64,000 nt of DNA from Pirellulaceae bacterium. GTDB taxonomy: Bacteria; Planctomycetota; Planctomycetia; Pirellulales; Pirellulaceae. Shown here piece by piece: positions 18,941 through 28,393 of this stretch (position 1 is the stretch's first letter; the number at the start of each line of letters is the position of its first letter). Position numbers and translations under genes: made by a program. The stretch is from NCBI GenBank assembly GCA_026004795.1, contig BPJV01000001.1:1-64000 (forward strand), read 5' to 3'. The notes beneath the pieces are model-generated. The model made no database searches, was not told the DNA's origin, and worked only from the letters and a program-made list of their open reading frames with translations.

Positions 18941-19674
18941 TCCGTAGTCCTTCGGGATAAGTGCTGGCCATCCAGGAAAGTTGCCGGAGCCTCGTCACCG
19001 GCGACCTTACCAGCAGCCCGGCTGTCGCAACGATCTGGGAACGTATGGCACGGTAGTTTTTGCTTCCAGGCCATGCCCTTGAATCACTCAAGGGTCGGCC
19101 ATGGAAGGTGGACGAACGATAACCGCTACTAGGCGGCCCCCTACCCGAATTGGTAGGTATGCCGTCGAAGCGCCCTAGTCCCAACGACTTGCGATTGCTG
19201 CCGAGGTGCTCTGTTTGCCGCCCGCCGCGGACCTGATGCTCCTGCCACCGCGCATTGCCGGGGAGAGGCACGGTGTCCTGCGGCAGTGGCAACCGCGCGG
19301 CTTCGGCCATCTGCAACGGTTGTTCGATGCCCCTACTTGACGTCCGAAAGGGGAATTTCTTTGCTTTACAAGCAACCTGCGAGGTCCAATTGGGGTGGCA
19401 GGATCACACTGCCGTTCCTTATTCACCGTGTTCGTTGCCTATAGCCCCCAAAAAAAATGCCGTTCCGTACCCGAACCTTGGTAAAGCGGTGGAACTAATC
19501 CTTCTTGGCAATCATCTCAAATCCAGCGATCCATCCTACGAAATCTCGATAATCTGAGACGGGTTATTCGACTTCGGGTTGAATATTGGAAAGTGAGTCG
19601 TTTAAGGTGAGGCATCCAGCGGTGGGGACTTGCTGGGCCGCAGGAGGTTGGTTTTCGGCGCGCGATGAAATGCT
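18941..19674. other. Intergenic region with a small hairpin; no gene
   Basis: About 730 bases. A perfect 7-bp stem (CCCTTGA / TCAAGGG, loop ATCAC, 19076-19094) sits about 135 bp after the MocA-type gene but has no following T-run, so it is only a weak terminator candidate. Short frames on both strands show no recognisable protein. The region upstream of 19675 presumably holds the promoter of the anti-sigma-like gene. Confidence 0.4.
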
Positions 19675-20994
19675 ATGAGATACGAAGAACAGCATCTTCA
19701 GGAGCTCATTTCCGCCCACATCGACGGTCAATTGTCTGAAGATGGTGAGCGGGAGTTGGAAGCTCTGGTGGCCAACGATCCCCTAGTAGGGGAACGAATC
19801 GACAGGCTCAAGCAACAAAGGCAGTTGTTGCAGCGCGCGTTTCAACAGGCCCTCGAGGACCGCCAACGAGATCGGCAGGTTGCCAGTGGCGCCTTCACGG
19901 AGCGTATTCTGGCGGAAATCGCCAGGCGGCATGCATCTCCAGTTGATTTGGAGGCGTCCACGGCGGGATCACCACCATGCCATGTTGGGGACCGGGAGCA
20001 GAAGGTGGGGGCGACCAGCCGAATTCGTTCCGATGGATGGAACGAGTGGCGTCTGGCGATGGCGGCCGTAGGAATCGCTGCCATCATTCTCGTCGCCTTA
20101 GGGCTGACGCTGCGCGGCCTGCTCGAATCCCACGAAACAGTTGCTCCGTTAGCTGGACGGGGGAGCTCCGCCACGATCGATCGCCCCGCACCGGAGCTGG
20201 CCACGCAGAATCGCCCCCTGCCGCGCGAGACATCACCCTCGCCTGACGCCTCGATCGCGCTGGCGGAGGTGAGCGCCGAAGAATCGTCGCCAACCGTGAC
20301 GGAAGAGGCGACGCCAGCCACGCCGCTCCCTACGCTGCGGCCGTCGACCCCGAACGGCGATAGCGCAGCACGTTATGTGAGCGAGCTCGATTTCAGCCAG
20401 AGTTTTGTTTTCGTGGTCGACGTCGAGGTATCTGAAGATGCGCTGCAAAACAACCTGTTGCAACAACTGTTGCAGCAGGCTGGGATCGAAGTCAAGGAAT
20501 CAATTCGGTCGACGCCGTCGGTTCTGGCTGCCTTAGCGGAAACGCGGATGATCGTCGCGCCGCCTTCGCCTGCTGCGGCAGCAAGTCACTCTGCCGACGA
20601 TTCCGCTGCGGAAATCTATTTTATTCGCGCCGATCTTGGACAGATTGGTCCGGTGCTGGACCGAATCTACTTCGATCGTCAACACTTTCCGCAAGTGTCA
20701 TTTGATCTAGCCATCGATAGTCCCAGCACGAATCTGTTACGCACGATTGCCCGCCAGACCGGCGACCGATTTGCAGTCACAGAGCGTTTCGCTGCTCCCC
20801 TTACCGTTCCCGAAGATAGCGGACAGTCCTCCTTGCGGCTCCCCAAACCAGCGCGTTATGTCTCCTCGGCACGCCGCTCTACTGGTTTTTCCAGCTCCCA
20901 GATGCAAGCTTTAGTTCGCGGTGATGACCTGAGCAATGTATTGTTGATCGTGCGCGCGGCTCAAACGTCTTCAATTGCTGCGGACAACGATTAA
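19675..20994 (+). CDS. Single-pass membrane protein with anti-sigma-factor-like N-terminus
   Basis: 439 residues. The N-terminal 70 residues (LQELISAHIDGQLSEDGERE then a helix rich in Glu/Gln/Arg) resemble the cytoplasmic sigma-binding part of RseA/putative zinc-finger anti-sigma proteins, but the usual His-x3-Cys-x2-Cys zinc motif is absent. A transmembrane helix (WRLAMAAVGIAAIILVALG, about 124-142) is followed by a Pro/Ser/Thr-rich linker and a C-terminal extracytoplasmic domain. ATG 19675 is the first start after an in-frame stop at 19666. Planctomycete anti-sigma genes usually follow an ECF sigma gene, but none precedes it here, so the partner must be elsewhere if the assignment is right. 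Confidence 0.65.
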   Translation: MRYEEQHLQELISAHIDGQLSEDGERELEALVANDPLVGERIDRLKQQRQLLQRAFQQALEDRQRDRQVASGAFTERILAEIARRHASPVDLEASTAGSPPCHVGDREQKVGATSRIRSDGWNEWRLAMAAVGIAAIILVALGLTLRGLLESHETVAPLAGRGSSATIDRPAPELATQNRPLPRETSPSPDASIALAEVSAEESSPTVTEEATPATPLPTLRPSTPNGDSAARYVSELDFSQSFVFVVDVEVSEDALQNNLLQQLLQQAGIEVKESIRSTPSVLAALAETRMIVAPPSPAAAASHSADDSAAEIYFIRADLGQIGPVLDRIYFDRQHFPQVSFDLAIDSPSTNLLRTIARQTGDRFAVTERFAAPLTVPEDSGQSSLRLPKPARYVSSARRSTGFSSSQMQALVRGDDLSNVLLIVRAAQTSSIAADND

Positions 20995-21012
20995 CCTGCC
21001 GGGCGGTAACGG

Positions 21013-21387
21013 TCAATCGTCGAGCGAATCTCCCGTCGCATACTCCTTGAGGATCTCCAGGTCCACGAATTCCAAAACGGAGATATGAGTTGCCCGCAGG
21101 TTGACTAGAGGAGCAACGCCCGCCTCGTAGGCTTCTTTCCACCGCAGGACGCACAGGCACCAGCGGTCTCCTTCCTTCAATCCCGGAAAACCATATTCGG
21201 GAATGGGAGTGGACAAGTCATTGCCGCGGCTCTTGGAAAACCGTAGGAAGTCCTCAGTAACCTCGGCGCACACCGTATGCAATCCCAAGTCGTCTGCACC
21301 TGTGTTGCAGCATCCATCTCGATAAAAACCTGTGAGAGGATCGGTACTACAGACCTCCAGGTCGGTCCCTAAAACATTTTTGGCCAT
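21013..21387 (-). CDS. DUF2237 family protein
   Basis: 124 residues from ATG 21387, which has GGGAG seven bases upstream; a TTG two codons earlier is also open. The conserved family pattern is clear: AKNVLGTDLEVCSTDPLTGF, RDGCCNTGADDLGLHTVCAE, FLRFSKSRGNDLSTPIP, GLKEGDRWCLCVLRWKEA and a C-terminal LRATHISVLEFV. The length matches this small bacterial family, whose function is not established; conserved cysteines and acidic residues could bind a ligand. It is convergent with the anti-sigma-like gene (18 bp between stops) and divergent from the M48-like gene. Confidence 0.9.
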   Translation of the reverse strand: MAKNVLGTDLEVCSTDPLTGFYRDGCCNTGADDLGLHTVCAEVTEDFLRFSKSRGNDLSTPIPEYGFPGLKEGDRWCLCVLRWKEAYEAGVAPLVNLRATHISVLEFVDLEILKEYATGDSLDD

Positions 21388-21490
21388 GCGCAATCTCCCT
21401 TGAACAGCAGGCTTAAGTACCCGTTATATTAGTGATTGCGGCAAATCGCCGCAGACCAGGAGCATCCGAGTATATCGGGGGAGAGGAACC

Positions 21491-22303
21491 ATGGGGACCG
21501 GATCTCGACGATGGTTCGCCACAGGTTTGAGCAGCATCGCGGGCATGGCGGCGTGTCCACACCTCGGCCGGGCGCAGCCTGATCCCGAAGACGCCTCACA
21601 GCTTGAACAATGGTTGGCTACCCCCGCCGAGATTCTGGCGAAGATTGAGGTTGCCGAGGAGGAGGTGGAAGCCATCAGTCGGCGACTGGTGGAGTGCCTA
21701 CTGGAGTTCCACCACCTCACCGAGTCGAATCTCATCTATCGTGGGGAACGGATGACCTACCTGCGCATGATCGTTTCTCGGTTAGCCACGCTGCTCACCT
21801 CCTCCCCGTATTATCAGTTCATTCGCTTGCGAGGCATCGATATCGCTGAACCGTTGGTGTGCGCTTTTCCAAATGGCGTATTGCTTGTAAGTTTCGGACT
21901 GATCGATGCCTCGGCAAGTCAAAACGCTCTGGCCGGAGTGTTGGCCCACGAACTGGCACACTTGGAGGCCGGTGACTTATTGAACATCCCCCGCGCGTTG
22001 GTCCATCACGGCGTGGATTACCACTGCTTGCCACGCACCGCCTGGCTAGAGATCCTGCACCGTCCGTTCACGGCGCAACAAGAGGTTGCCGCAGATTCCC
22101 GTGTGCGGGAATGGTTGGTGCGCAGTGGATGGTCGAGCAGCGAATATGCTCAATATCTCAATCGACGTGAGGAGGAGCATGCCTTTGCGGTCCGTTGGTT
22201 TCGCCATCATACGGTGCCTGGGTTATTCTGGTACGAAGGCAAACATCGGATCGACGCACGACGTCTCGAGACCCTGACGCAGCGGATCGCACGCTCGCCC
22301 TAA
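21491..22303 (+). CDS. Exported M48-like zinc metalloprotease
   Basis: 270 residues. The zinc site is clear: GVLAHELAHLEAGD (HExxH, His153/Glu154/His157) and a downstream QQEVAADSRV carrying the third ligand Glu198, the ExxxD arrangement of family M48. The N-terminus has SRRWFATGLSSIAGMAAC, which reads as a twin-arginine-like signal ending in a lipobox-like cysteine, so the protein is probably exported and perhaps lipid-anchored. A helical region precedes the protease domain. Unlike HtpX it lacks several transmembrane helices, so it is closer to periplasmic BepA/LoiP-like quality-control proteases, though a short version. GGGGAGAGG precedes the ATG. Divergent from the DUF2237 gene. Confidence 0.82.
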   Translation: MGTGSRRWFATGLSSIAGMAACPHLGRAQPDPEDASQLEQWLATPAEILAKIEVAEEEVEAISRRLVECLLEFHHLTESNLIYRGERMTYLRMIVSRLATLLTSSPYYQFIRLRGIDIAEPLVCAFPNGVLLVSFGLIDASASQNALAGVLAHELAHLEAGDLLNIPRALVHHGVDYHCLPRTAWLEILHRPFTAQQEVAADSRVREWLVRSGWSSSEYAQYLNRREEEHAFAVRWFRHHTVPGLFWYEGKHRIDARRLETLTQRIARSP

Positions 22304-22522
22304 GCTCCTCGAGGTGGCGTGTCCGCGATGGTAGAAGGGCGAGGCCGCCGGGTGTTTATGGTGCATTTCGCCAGCGGGGTTCAGCCGGTTGACGCTATGG
22401 ATCACCAACCTTGCGTACCATGTTTGTGTTCCCTGATGTGCACCGACCGGTACTGCTATCGCCACGGCGGCAGAGCGCCTCGCTTACCAGCTGCCAATGC
22501 GCAGCAAGGGCCCTGCAGCCCA

Positions 22523-25243
22523 TCATGCGGTCAACGGGGGAATGATTTGCAACTGATCAAGCGCCGAGAGGTTTTGCTGAATCCTGGCGATGGTGGTTTC
22601 CATGTTGTAGAATTCGAGGAGCAACCTCTCACGCTGCTTGTCTAAGCGAGTTTGCAAGGTTTCGATGCGTGCAGAATTGGCATCGATCTGGGCGCTGAGA
22701 GTATTGGACCGCTGGAGCAAGCTCCCCCCTTCAACTCCGGCCAACGAATCGGCGACGGCCCGTGCTCGGGCGCTGAAGCCGAAGTCCTCCGCCGTGAAGA
22801 ACTCCTTGACAGCATCGGGATCGGCATTGTACTGCGCCGTGAACTTGTCCTCGTCGAACTCCAATCGCCCTTGATCATTCAGCCGAATTCCCAGTTGAAC
22901 CAGGGACCGTATGGGCCCGGCGCCGGGGAATGTTCCGGTGATCAGACGGGAGAAGACGCTGTCCACGCGCAAGGCACTCCCTTTTCCGAACAGGATGCCC
23001 ACCTGGTTGGTGGTGGCATCGTAAATCGTCAAGTCTTCGTATTTGTCGCGCAGCTTGTTGTATTGTTCGACGAACTTGTCAATGCGATCGACGATCGTTG
23101 CATCGGATTTGGAGACGGTGATGGCGACCGGGGTGGTGCTGGTACCGCTCACGCTGACATCCAGACCGGACACAACATTGGTAAACTGATTGGAAGAGGA
23201 AGTGACCAACACCCCTCCGGTTTCCGCCGTCGCCCCGAACGCCAGGAGAGCATCACGACCGGCGGCCGTCTCGGAGAAACCGATGATCGGCCCTCCGTCG
23301 ATGGCCAGACGCCCGGCTTGCCCCCCTGCAGCACTGTTGATCAGCACGCGTACGCCAGATCCGGCCTGCAGCAGATTGGCTTGGACTGGTGAGTTGGTGA
23401 GCCCGTTGAGTTCATCGACCAGATCTTCCAGCGTCGTCGTCGAAGACGTGCTGATGCGAATCGTGCGGGAACCGTCGATCCCTGAAGCAGAATTTCCTCC
23501 ATCGGTCACCGCAGTGGCCGTCCCGGCGATCCCCAATTCTGCAGCCGCGACACCACCTTGGACATCCTCAATGCGCAGGGCACCGGCCCCCCCCGCGGTG
23601 TCCACGATCAGGATCCCATCTCCCGTGTCATTGATTTTGGCTTCGATCCCCAAACCCAATCCATTGAGGATATCGACGACGTCGCCGATCGTCTGGGGGG
23701 CTTTGGCCGACAGATTGACCGAAGCGGCCACACCATTGGAGGCAGTTATCTTGATCGTCCCCAGCGTGACTCCTCGCCCCTGGTTGTAGTCGCTCAGCAG
23801 CGTGTTGCGTGTCACGAACTGGAGGTTCAAACTTCCACTGTCGATGGCATCGTTGGCCGTTGAGGCAGCGATTTGCAGGCGAGTCGCCGTATTGCTGCCG
23901 TCGGCATCAGCCACGATCAGGTTGGAAGCAGAATCGCCGGTCGTATCTACCAGCTCGATCCCGGTGCGGATGCGATTGAGCCGCGCCTGGACGCGAACCG
24001 ATGCCGCGTTGATCTGGTCGATCACCTGCCCAATCGTCTCGGCCGTAGATAAATCGACGGTGTCGGAAGCACCACTGCGATCGGTGATGGTTATCGTTCC
24101 CAAAGACTCGATCCCCAATCCCCCATCCAGGCCCGACAGCAGAACATCGTTCATGCCCGCCAACAGCCGATCTCCACGAATTATTCCGCCGGCCGCTGCG
24201 TTATCGAGCCCCAACTGGTTGGCCAAGTCGCCCGTGGGACTGGTGATGGCAAAGGACGAGCCGCCCGTTGTCAGATCCTCGATCTCTATCCGCAGGCCAT
24301 CGGCAGCAATCCGGGCGGAGACCTTACCATTGCTGGCCTCTTCGATCGCCTCGAGTACCTGCCCCAAGGAAGCATCGTTCGAGGTGAAATCGAGTGACAC
24401 GTTGAAGTTCGTTCCATCGCGAAGTTGGAACGCCAACGCATCGCCGGTTGGGGGAATGTCCAAGCCGCGCCCGTCGCGAATTTGCCGCAGGGCCGTAGCG
24501 GTACTGAGTTGGTAAATATTGGCCCCTGCGGCGGAGTCGGCCGCCACCGAGATGCCCGCCAGCCCCAAGTCGGCAGCCGTCGTCCCCCCTCCAACCTCCG
24601 TCACCTGCAGATTGCTGGAGGTCGCGCCGCTGGTGTCGACCAGGCGGATGCGCGTACCGTCGATCTCCGCCGTCACGCGCACTTGATCGGCCGCGTTGAT
24701 CGCATCGACGACGTCTTGGACGTTCTGCGCGAAACGCAGGTCGATGGCTTGGCTGGCGCCACTACGATCCTGGATGCGAATAAGACCTCGGGAAACTCCT
24801 GCGCCTCCATTGAGTTGCTCCAGGTCCACGGAGCGATCCAAAAAGCCTCCCGTATGGATTTTGATCTCTCCGGAAGTAAGCTTTTGTTGCGCGGACGCGA
24901 AGGTAGAGCTGGCCAACTGCTGCGTCTGCGCCATCCGCACGGGCGTGAAGTTGTACGTCCCCGGTACCGGACTTCCGTTCCGCGTGGCGCTAATCAGCGA
25001 CGGATTGCTGCTGGCGACCTGTACCGAATCGAACAGCGACTTGGCCCCCAATTGGTCGGTGGTCAACTGTACCCCGACGACGAGCGTCATCAGTTCGGTA
25101 ACTGCAACCCGTTCCTTATCCAGCAGTTCATTGCGGCTCTCCAGACGCTTCTTGGGGATGGAATTCAACTCCATCAACTGATTGACGGTATCTTCGATGT
25201 TGATACCGGTGATCAGCCCGACGTTCGACTGAATTCGTCCCAT
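22523..25243 (-). CDS. fliD: Flagellar hook-associated protein 2 (filament cap), enlarged
   Basis: 906 residues, about twice the common size. The N-terminal FliD domain (SNVGLITGINIEDTVNQLME then an IPKKRLESRN helix) and the C-terminal domain (DATIVDRIDKFVEQYNKLRD, GPIRSLVQLGIRL, LERQ-type coiled end NLSALDQLQI) are typical. Between them (about residues 150-650) I count five copies of the flagellin/hook IN-type repeat, each starting near a G-x-I-x-I strand and containing a D-V-V-D-x-I-N-x helix and an L-V-D-T-x-G turn, for example TIGQVIDQINAASVRVQARL and TIGDVVDILNGLGLGIEAKI. FliD caps the growing filament and folds flagellin. It lies downstream of fliC on the same strand, but a terminator lies between them. 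Confidence 0.93.
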   Translation of the reverse strand: MGRIQSNVGLITGINIEDTVNQLMELNSIPKKRLESRNELLDKERVAVTELMTLVVGVQLTTDQLGAKSLFDSVQVASSNPSLISATRNGSPVPGTYNFTPVRMAQTQQLASSTFASAQQKLTSGEIKIHTGGFLDRSVDLEQLNGGAGVSRGLIRIQDRSGASQAIDLRFAQNVQDVVDAINAADQVRVTAEIDGTRIRLVDTSGATSSNLQVTEVGGGTTAADLGLAGISVAADSAAGANIYQLSTATALRQIRDGRGLDIPPTGDALAFQLRDGTNFNVSLDFTSNDASLGQVLEAIEEASNGKVSARIAADGLRIEIEDLTTGGSSFAITSPTGDLANQLGLDNAAAGGIIRGDRLLAGMNDVLLSGLDGGLGIESLGTITITDRSGASDTVDLSTAETIGQVIDQINAASVRVQARLNRIRTGIELVDTTGDSASNLIVADADGSNTATRLQIAASTANDAIDSGSLNLQFVTRNTLLSDYNQGRGVTLGTIKITASNGVAASVNLSAKAPQTIGDVVDILNGLGLGIEAKINDTGDGILIVDTAGGAGALRIEDVQGGVAAAELGIAGTATAVTDGGNSASGIDGSRTIRISTSSTTTLEDLVDELNGLTNSPVQANLLQAGSGVRVLINSAAGGQAGRLAIDGGPIIGFSETAAGRDALLAFGATAETGGVLVTSSSNQFTNVVSGLDVSVSGTSTTPVAITVSKSDATIVDRIDKFVEQYNKLRDKYEDLTIYDATTNQVGILFGKGSALRVDSVFSRLITGTFPGAGPIRSLVQLGIRLNDQGRLEFDEDKFTAQYNADPDAVKEFFTAEDFGFSARARAVADSLAGVEGGSLLQRSNTLSAQIDANSARIETLQTRLDKQRERLLLEFYNMETTIARIQQNLSALDQLQIIPPLTA

Positions 25244-25574
25244 AGTCGTCGTTCACCCATTCTTGAACCACCGCAGATACTTCCGACCAGGTGGATTCGA
25301 TGCCCAAGGAGGCCACGGCCACTGACCAGTTCCTCTCGATCCGCCGCTGGACGCCGCTGTGGCAGCATCCACTAGGAACTATTTCGGCATTTCCCTCGCA
25401 CGCGGTCCATGCCACGTGACCGAGAATTGGAACCGCAGCTCGACCTGGGCATGTCCTACGAAGGCACGCAATGGAAGTATAGCTTGCAAAAACCAACGAG
25501 CCGCGGAGGGAAGTGTCCCGACGCGGCTCGTCACGAAACTGCTCGTCCGAAGAGGCTCAGTCGTCTGGCGGTGT
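25244..25574. other. fliC-fliD intergenic region
   Basis: About 330 bases on the minus-strand path from fliC to fliD. The fliC-proximal side holds the terminator described separately; the rest should contain the fliD promoter, but I see no confident sigma-28 or sigma-54 element. Confidence 0.5.
25486..25530 (-). terminator. Rho-independent terminator of fliC
   Basis: A perfect 9-bp inverted repeat, CGAGCCGCG (25497-25505) and CGCGGCTCG (25522-25530), starts about 45 bp after the fliC stop. Inside the loop GGGA/TCCC can pair further. On the minus strand the stem is followed by TTGGTTTTTG. It separates fliC from fliD transcriptionally. Confidence 0.75.
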
Positions 25575-27599
25575 TTATCGCAACAGTGATAGCACGTTCT
25601 GTGGATTCTGATTCGCAATCGCCAAGACCGAGGTACCGGATTGCACGAGAATCTGAGCGCGGGTCAACCGAGCCGATTCGGCCGCGAAATCAGCGTCGCG
25701 AATCGAGCTCTCCGCCTCGGTCAGATTGACCACAGTATCATTCAACGACACGAGGTTGCTTTCCAGCGTGGTCGACTGAAACGCCCCCAAGCGACCTCGC
25801 AGGCTGGAAACCTTATTGATCACCTCCTCGATGATCCTGCCCGCTTTGGTGATATCGCGGTCCAATGCCGCGCTTTGCCCACTGCCGAGTTCGTACAGGC
25901 GGCCGGATTTGCCTCCCAGTTTACCAGTCGTCAGAGCTCCAATACCTAGACGGGCTTGCTGGTTGCTCACCACGTCGCCACCCAATTGAAACAGCGCGCC
26001 ACCTCCGGTGATATTGAAACTGAAGTTGGTCGACGAACCATCTTCCACCGTGATCGATAGATCAAGGGTCGAGGTATTGATGCTCAGTGTATTGGCATCT
26101 CCGTTGGCCGTCACTCCGTTGACGCTGGCCACGATGTCGCTGCCCGTACTGCGCGTTCCACTCAAATTCGATTCAAATGTACCGGAATTTCCTTCGGAGA
26201 TGATGTCAATGTTGACTAAGGCCTTCGATCCATAGTCGGAACTATTGAATACCAGGTCGCCACTGCTTACCGTCGCCGAGACGTTGGTGGCATCGGATAC
26301 CAAATTGATCGCATCGCGAATCTGATTGATTGATGCCCCCGCTTCGAACGTAAAGGTATCCGACCCGTTATTACCACTCAATTGGAACACCAGAGAGTCC
26401 CGCAGCGTTTGTCCGCCCGAGGTGCCCGTACTCAGGTCACTTGGCAGGTCACCCGCGTCGTAGGAGACGTTGGCACCACCAGTGGCGGAAAACAGTGCCG
26501 TTCCCGTTTGCCCATCGATCGTGTGACTGCTAATCGCTGTCGCGATCGCCGTAGAGGTCTGTGTGGCAGCCGAGTTGATCGTTACCGTGAGCACTTTGGT
26601 CGTCGTGTCGAAGTCAGCCGCATTCGCCGCTCCCGACACGAAACGCACGGTGACGTTATTGTAGTCCGCTCCGGCATTGGCCGCGGTAATGGTCAGACCG
26701 GCAACCCCGCTGTTGATCGTAGGGTCGGCGATCGAACCAGTTGCCGTACCGGCACCGGCAGCACCGGTAGCCACGAATCCATCGATGGCATCGATGGCCG
26801 ACTGAATGGTCAAGGCGTTCTCGTTACTGTTCGTCAGGTCGGCTCGAATCGTAAGTACCCCAGAAGTTTCATCGTACGAGGCTTCACCTCCCCCCGCACT
26901 AGCATCGTCGGTGATGACCACGTCGGTCAGCGCGGTAGGCGCCGTGACGTTGATCGTTTGACCTCCTACACTCAACGAAAACGTATCCACGCTATGAACG
27001 GCTTGCGCCTGTGCCGCGCTGGTGAAGGCAGCGCTATCGACAGTCAACGAAGCTTTCTCGGCGGCCGCGGTAATATTGACATCGACGGTCACGCTCCCCG
27101 TGGCGCCCAGGTTGGCTTGCTGGATTTGGGCATCGCGAACGGAGGATACGGAACTGATCGTGCTGACGAAGTCCAGTGAACCGTCCAGGATTTTACGCCC
27201 TTGGAACGTCGTCGTCTGAGCGATACGATTGATTGCCTCCAACGAGCTGTCGATCTGCAGTTGGTTAGCCGCGATCTCATCCTCACTCAGCGCGCCATTG
27301 TTGGCCGCTTCCACTACCAGTCCACGGATGTCGTTCAACAGGTTGCTTACCTGCCCCAACGCGCTGTCGGCCGTGGCGATGATCTGATTAGCTCGTTCCG
27401 TGTTCGAAATGGCCTTGTTGATTCCGATGATGTCGCTGCGCAAGGCTTCGCTGGCGATCAAGCCCGCCGGATCGTCCTTGCCGGTGTTGATTCGCAACCC
27501 GGTACTTAGACGCGTCAGTGAGGTTTCCAAATCAAGATTGTTCCGTCGCAGACGGCTCTGTGCTACAAGCGAGCTAACGTTGGTGTTGATCCGTGTCAT
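25575..27599 (-). CDS. fliC: Flagellin
   Basis: 674 residues. The N-terminal D0/D1 domain is canonical (MTRINTNVSSLVAQSRLRRN, RLSTGLRINTGKDDPAGLIA, TTFQGRKILDGSL), as is the C-terminal one (SLNDTVVNLTEAESSIRDAD and a terminal SVLAIANQNPQNVLSLLR). The roughly 440-residue centre is a Thr/Ser/Ala/Gly-rich surface-exposed D2/D3 region, larger than in many enteric flagellins. Flagellin polymerises into the filament. Its ATG has GGGAG 11 bases upstream. csrA lies 570 bp upstream on the same strand and fliD follows; a GDP-mannose/glycosyltransferase block starts 1.4 kb away, which might relate to filament or surface glycosylation (inference). Confidence 0.96.
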   Translation of the reverse strand: MTRINTNVSSLVAQSRLRRNNLDLETSLTRLSTGLRINTGKDDPAGLIASEALRSDIIGINKAISNTERANQIIATADSALGQVSNLLNDIRGLVVEAANNGALSEDEIAANQLQIDSSLEAINRIAQTTTFQGRKILDGSLDFVSTISSVSSVRDAQIQQANLGATGSVTVDVNITAAAEKASLTVDSAAFTSAAQAQAVHSVDTFSLSVGGQTINVTAPTALTDVVITDDASAGGGEASYDETSGVLTIRADLTNSNENALTIQSAIDAIDGFVATGAAGAGTATGSIADPTINSGVAGLTITAANAGADYNNVTVRFVSGAANAADFDTTTKVLTVTINSAATQTSTAIATAISSHTIDGQTGTALFSATGGANVSYDAGDLPSDLSTGTSGGQTLRDSLVFQLSGNNGSDTFTFEAGASINQIRDAINLVSDATNVSATVSSGDLVFNSSDYGSKALVNIDIISEGNSGTFESNLSGTRSTGSDIVASVNGVTANGDANTLSINTSTLDLSITVEDGSSTNFSFNITGGGALFQLGGDVVSNQQARLGIGALTTGKLGGKSGRLYELGSGQSAALDRDITKAGRIIEEVINKVSSLRGRLGAFQSTTLESNLVSLNDTVVNLTEAESSIRDADFAAESARLTRAQILVQSGTSVLAIANQNPQNVLSLLR

Positions 27600-28171
27600 G
27601 TCAATTTACTCCCAAGGATCGGGTCGTGAACGTGAAACGCATTACAAGGCCACGGTCGCACTCTCGGCACTTCGTTAACCAGGGCGAACCACATCGAGCC
27701 CCGGTGACCGAATGCGCTGGCTTGTCTGCTTCTGGGCCTTGGCGGCTTCGCGACCCGATTCAAAATCCAACCAGTTATGCGGTGGATCGCATCGGAATCG
27801 CACTGGGCAAGAGCATGCGAAGCTCGGTCTTCTGAAACATGCTCGTGTAAACGTAGATCGAAAAAATGAGTCCCGCTGTTGATTCTCAGCCGGGTTTCCC
27901 GAGAATTTTGTTGTCCCCCCCCCTCACCAAGTCGGCACTCCCGACAAAACCATTACATCTCCCCTAGATGGACGCGATCGCCTTGCTGCAGATGCCTGGG
28001 GGATGGCGATGAAGAGAGGCAGGTGCACGGCTGATCGCCTTCGTCATTGGCGACAGAAAGCTCTTCGCCTGCGCTGCCAGCTGAAATGACACACATCCGC
28101 GTCATCGACAGCCTGACGGCGTGTCCATGCGCGGATGCTTTCGTCTCAGGGAGTACTTCATGACCGGAGAG
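27600..28171. other. csrA-fliC intergenic region with a C9 tract
   Basis: About 570 bases. Notable are a run of nine C (27915-27923), roughly 315 bases upstream of the fliC start, and an inverted repeat CATCCGCG/CGCGGATG (28094-28137) just downstream of csrA, which may form a weak terminator. No sigma-28 or sigma-54 flagellar promoter is obvious, and no gene is seen. Confidence 0.45.
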
Positions 28172-28393
28172 TCAAGAACGGTTGTTCAGCGAGCGCGTGT
28201 CGCTGGGCTGAACATGGCTCGCTTTTTGATTCTCCCGCTTGATCGCTTCGTACACCTCTTGGCGATGTACGGGAATACTCTGTGGAGCCTCAATTCCAAG
28301 CCGTACTTTGTCGCCACGGATGTCGACGACGGTGATGACCACATCGTCTCCGATCATGATGCTCTCGTCTCGATGTCGCGACAGCACCAACAT
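28172..28393 (-). CDS. csrA: Carbon storage regulator / translational repressor CsrA
   Basis: 73 residues, essentially canonical: MLVLSRHRDESIMIGDDVVI, then VVDIRGDKVRLGIEAPQSI and PVHRQEVYEAIKRENQ, including the RNA-contacting N-terminal LVLSR strand and the R-x-E-V-Y segment. A 20-residue polar tail follows. CsrA dimers bind GGA-containing loops in mRNA leaders and often repress flagellin translation, countered by FliW in other bacteria; no fliW is in the window. The ATG is preceded by GAAGGAG. It lies directly upstream of fliC on the same strand, a common flagellar context. Confidence 0.96.
   Translation of the reverse strand: MLVLSRHRDESIMIGDDVVITVVDIRGDKVRLGIEAPQSIPVHRQEVYEAIKRENQKASHVQPSDTRSLNNRS

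Noticed and set aside
27560-27640. CsrA binding site in the fliC leader
   Set aside because: Only a GGGAG Shine-Dalgarno is present; no hairpin-exposed AnGGA motif near it, so direct control by CsrA is not supported by the sequence.
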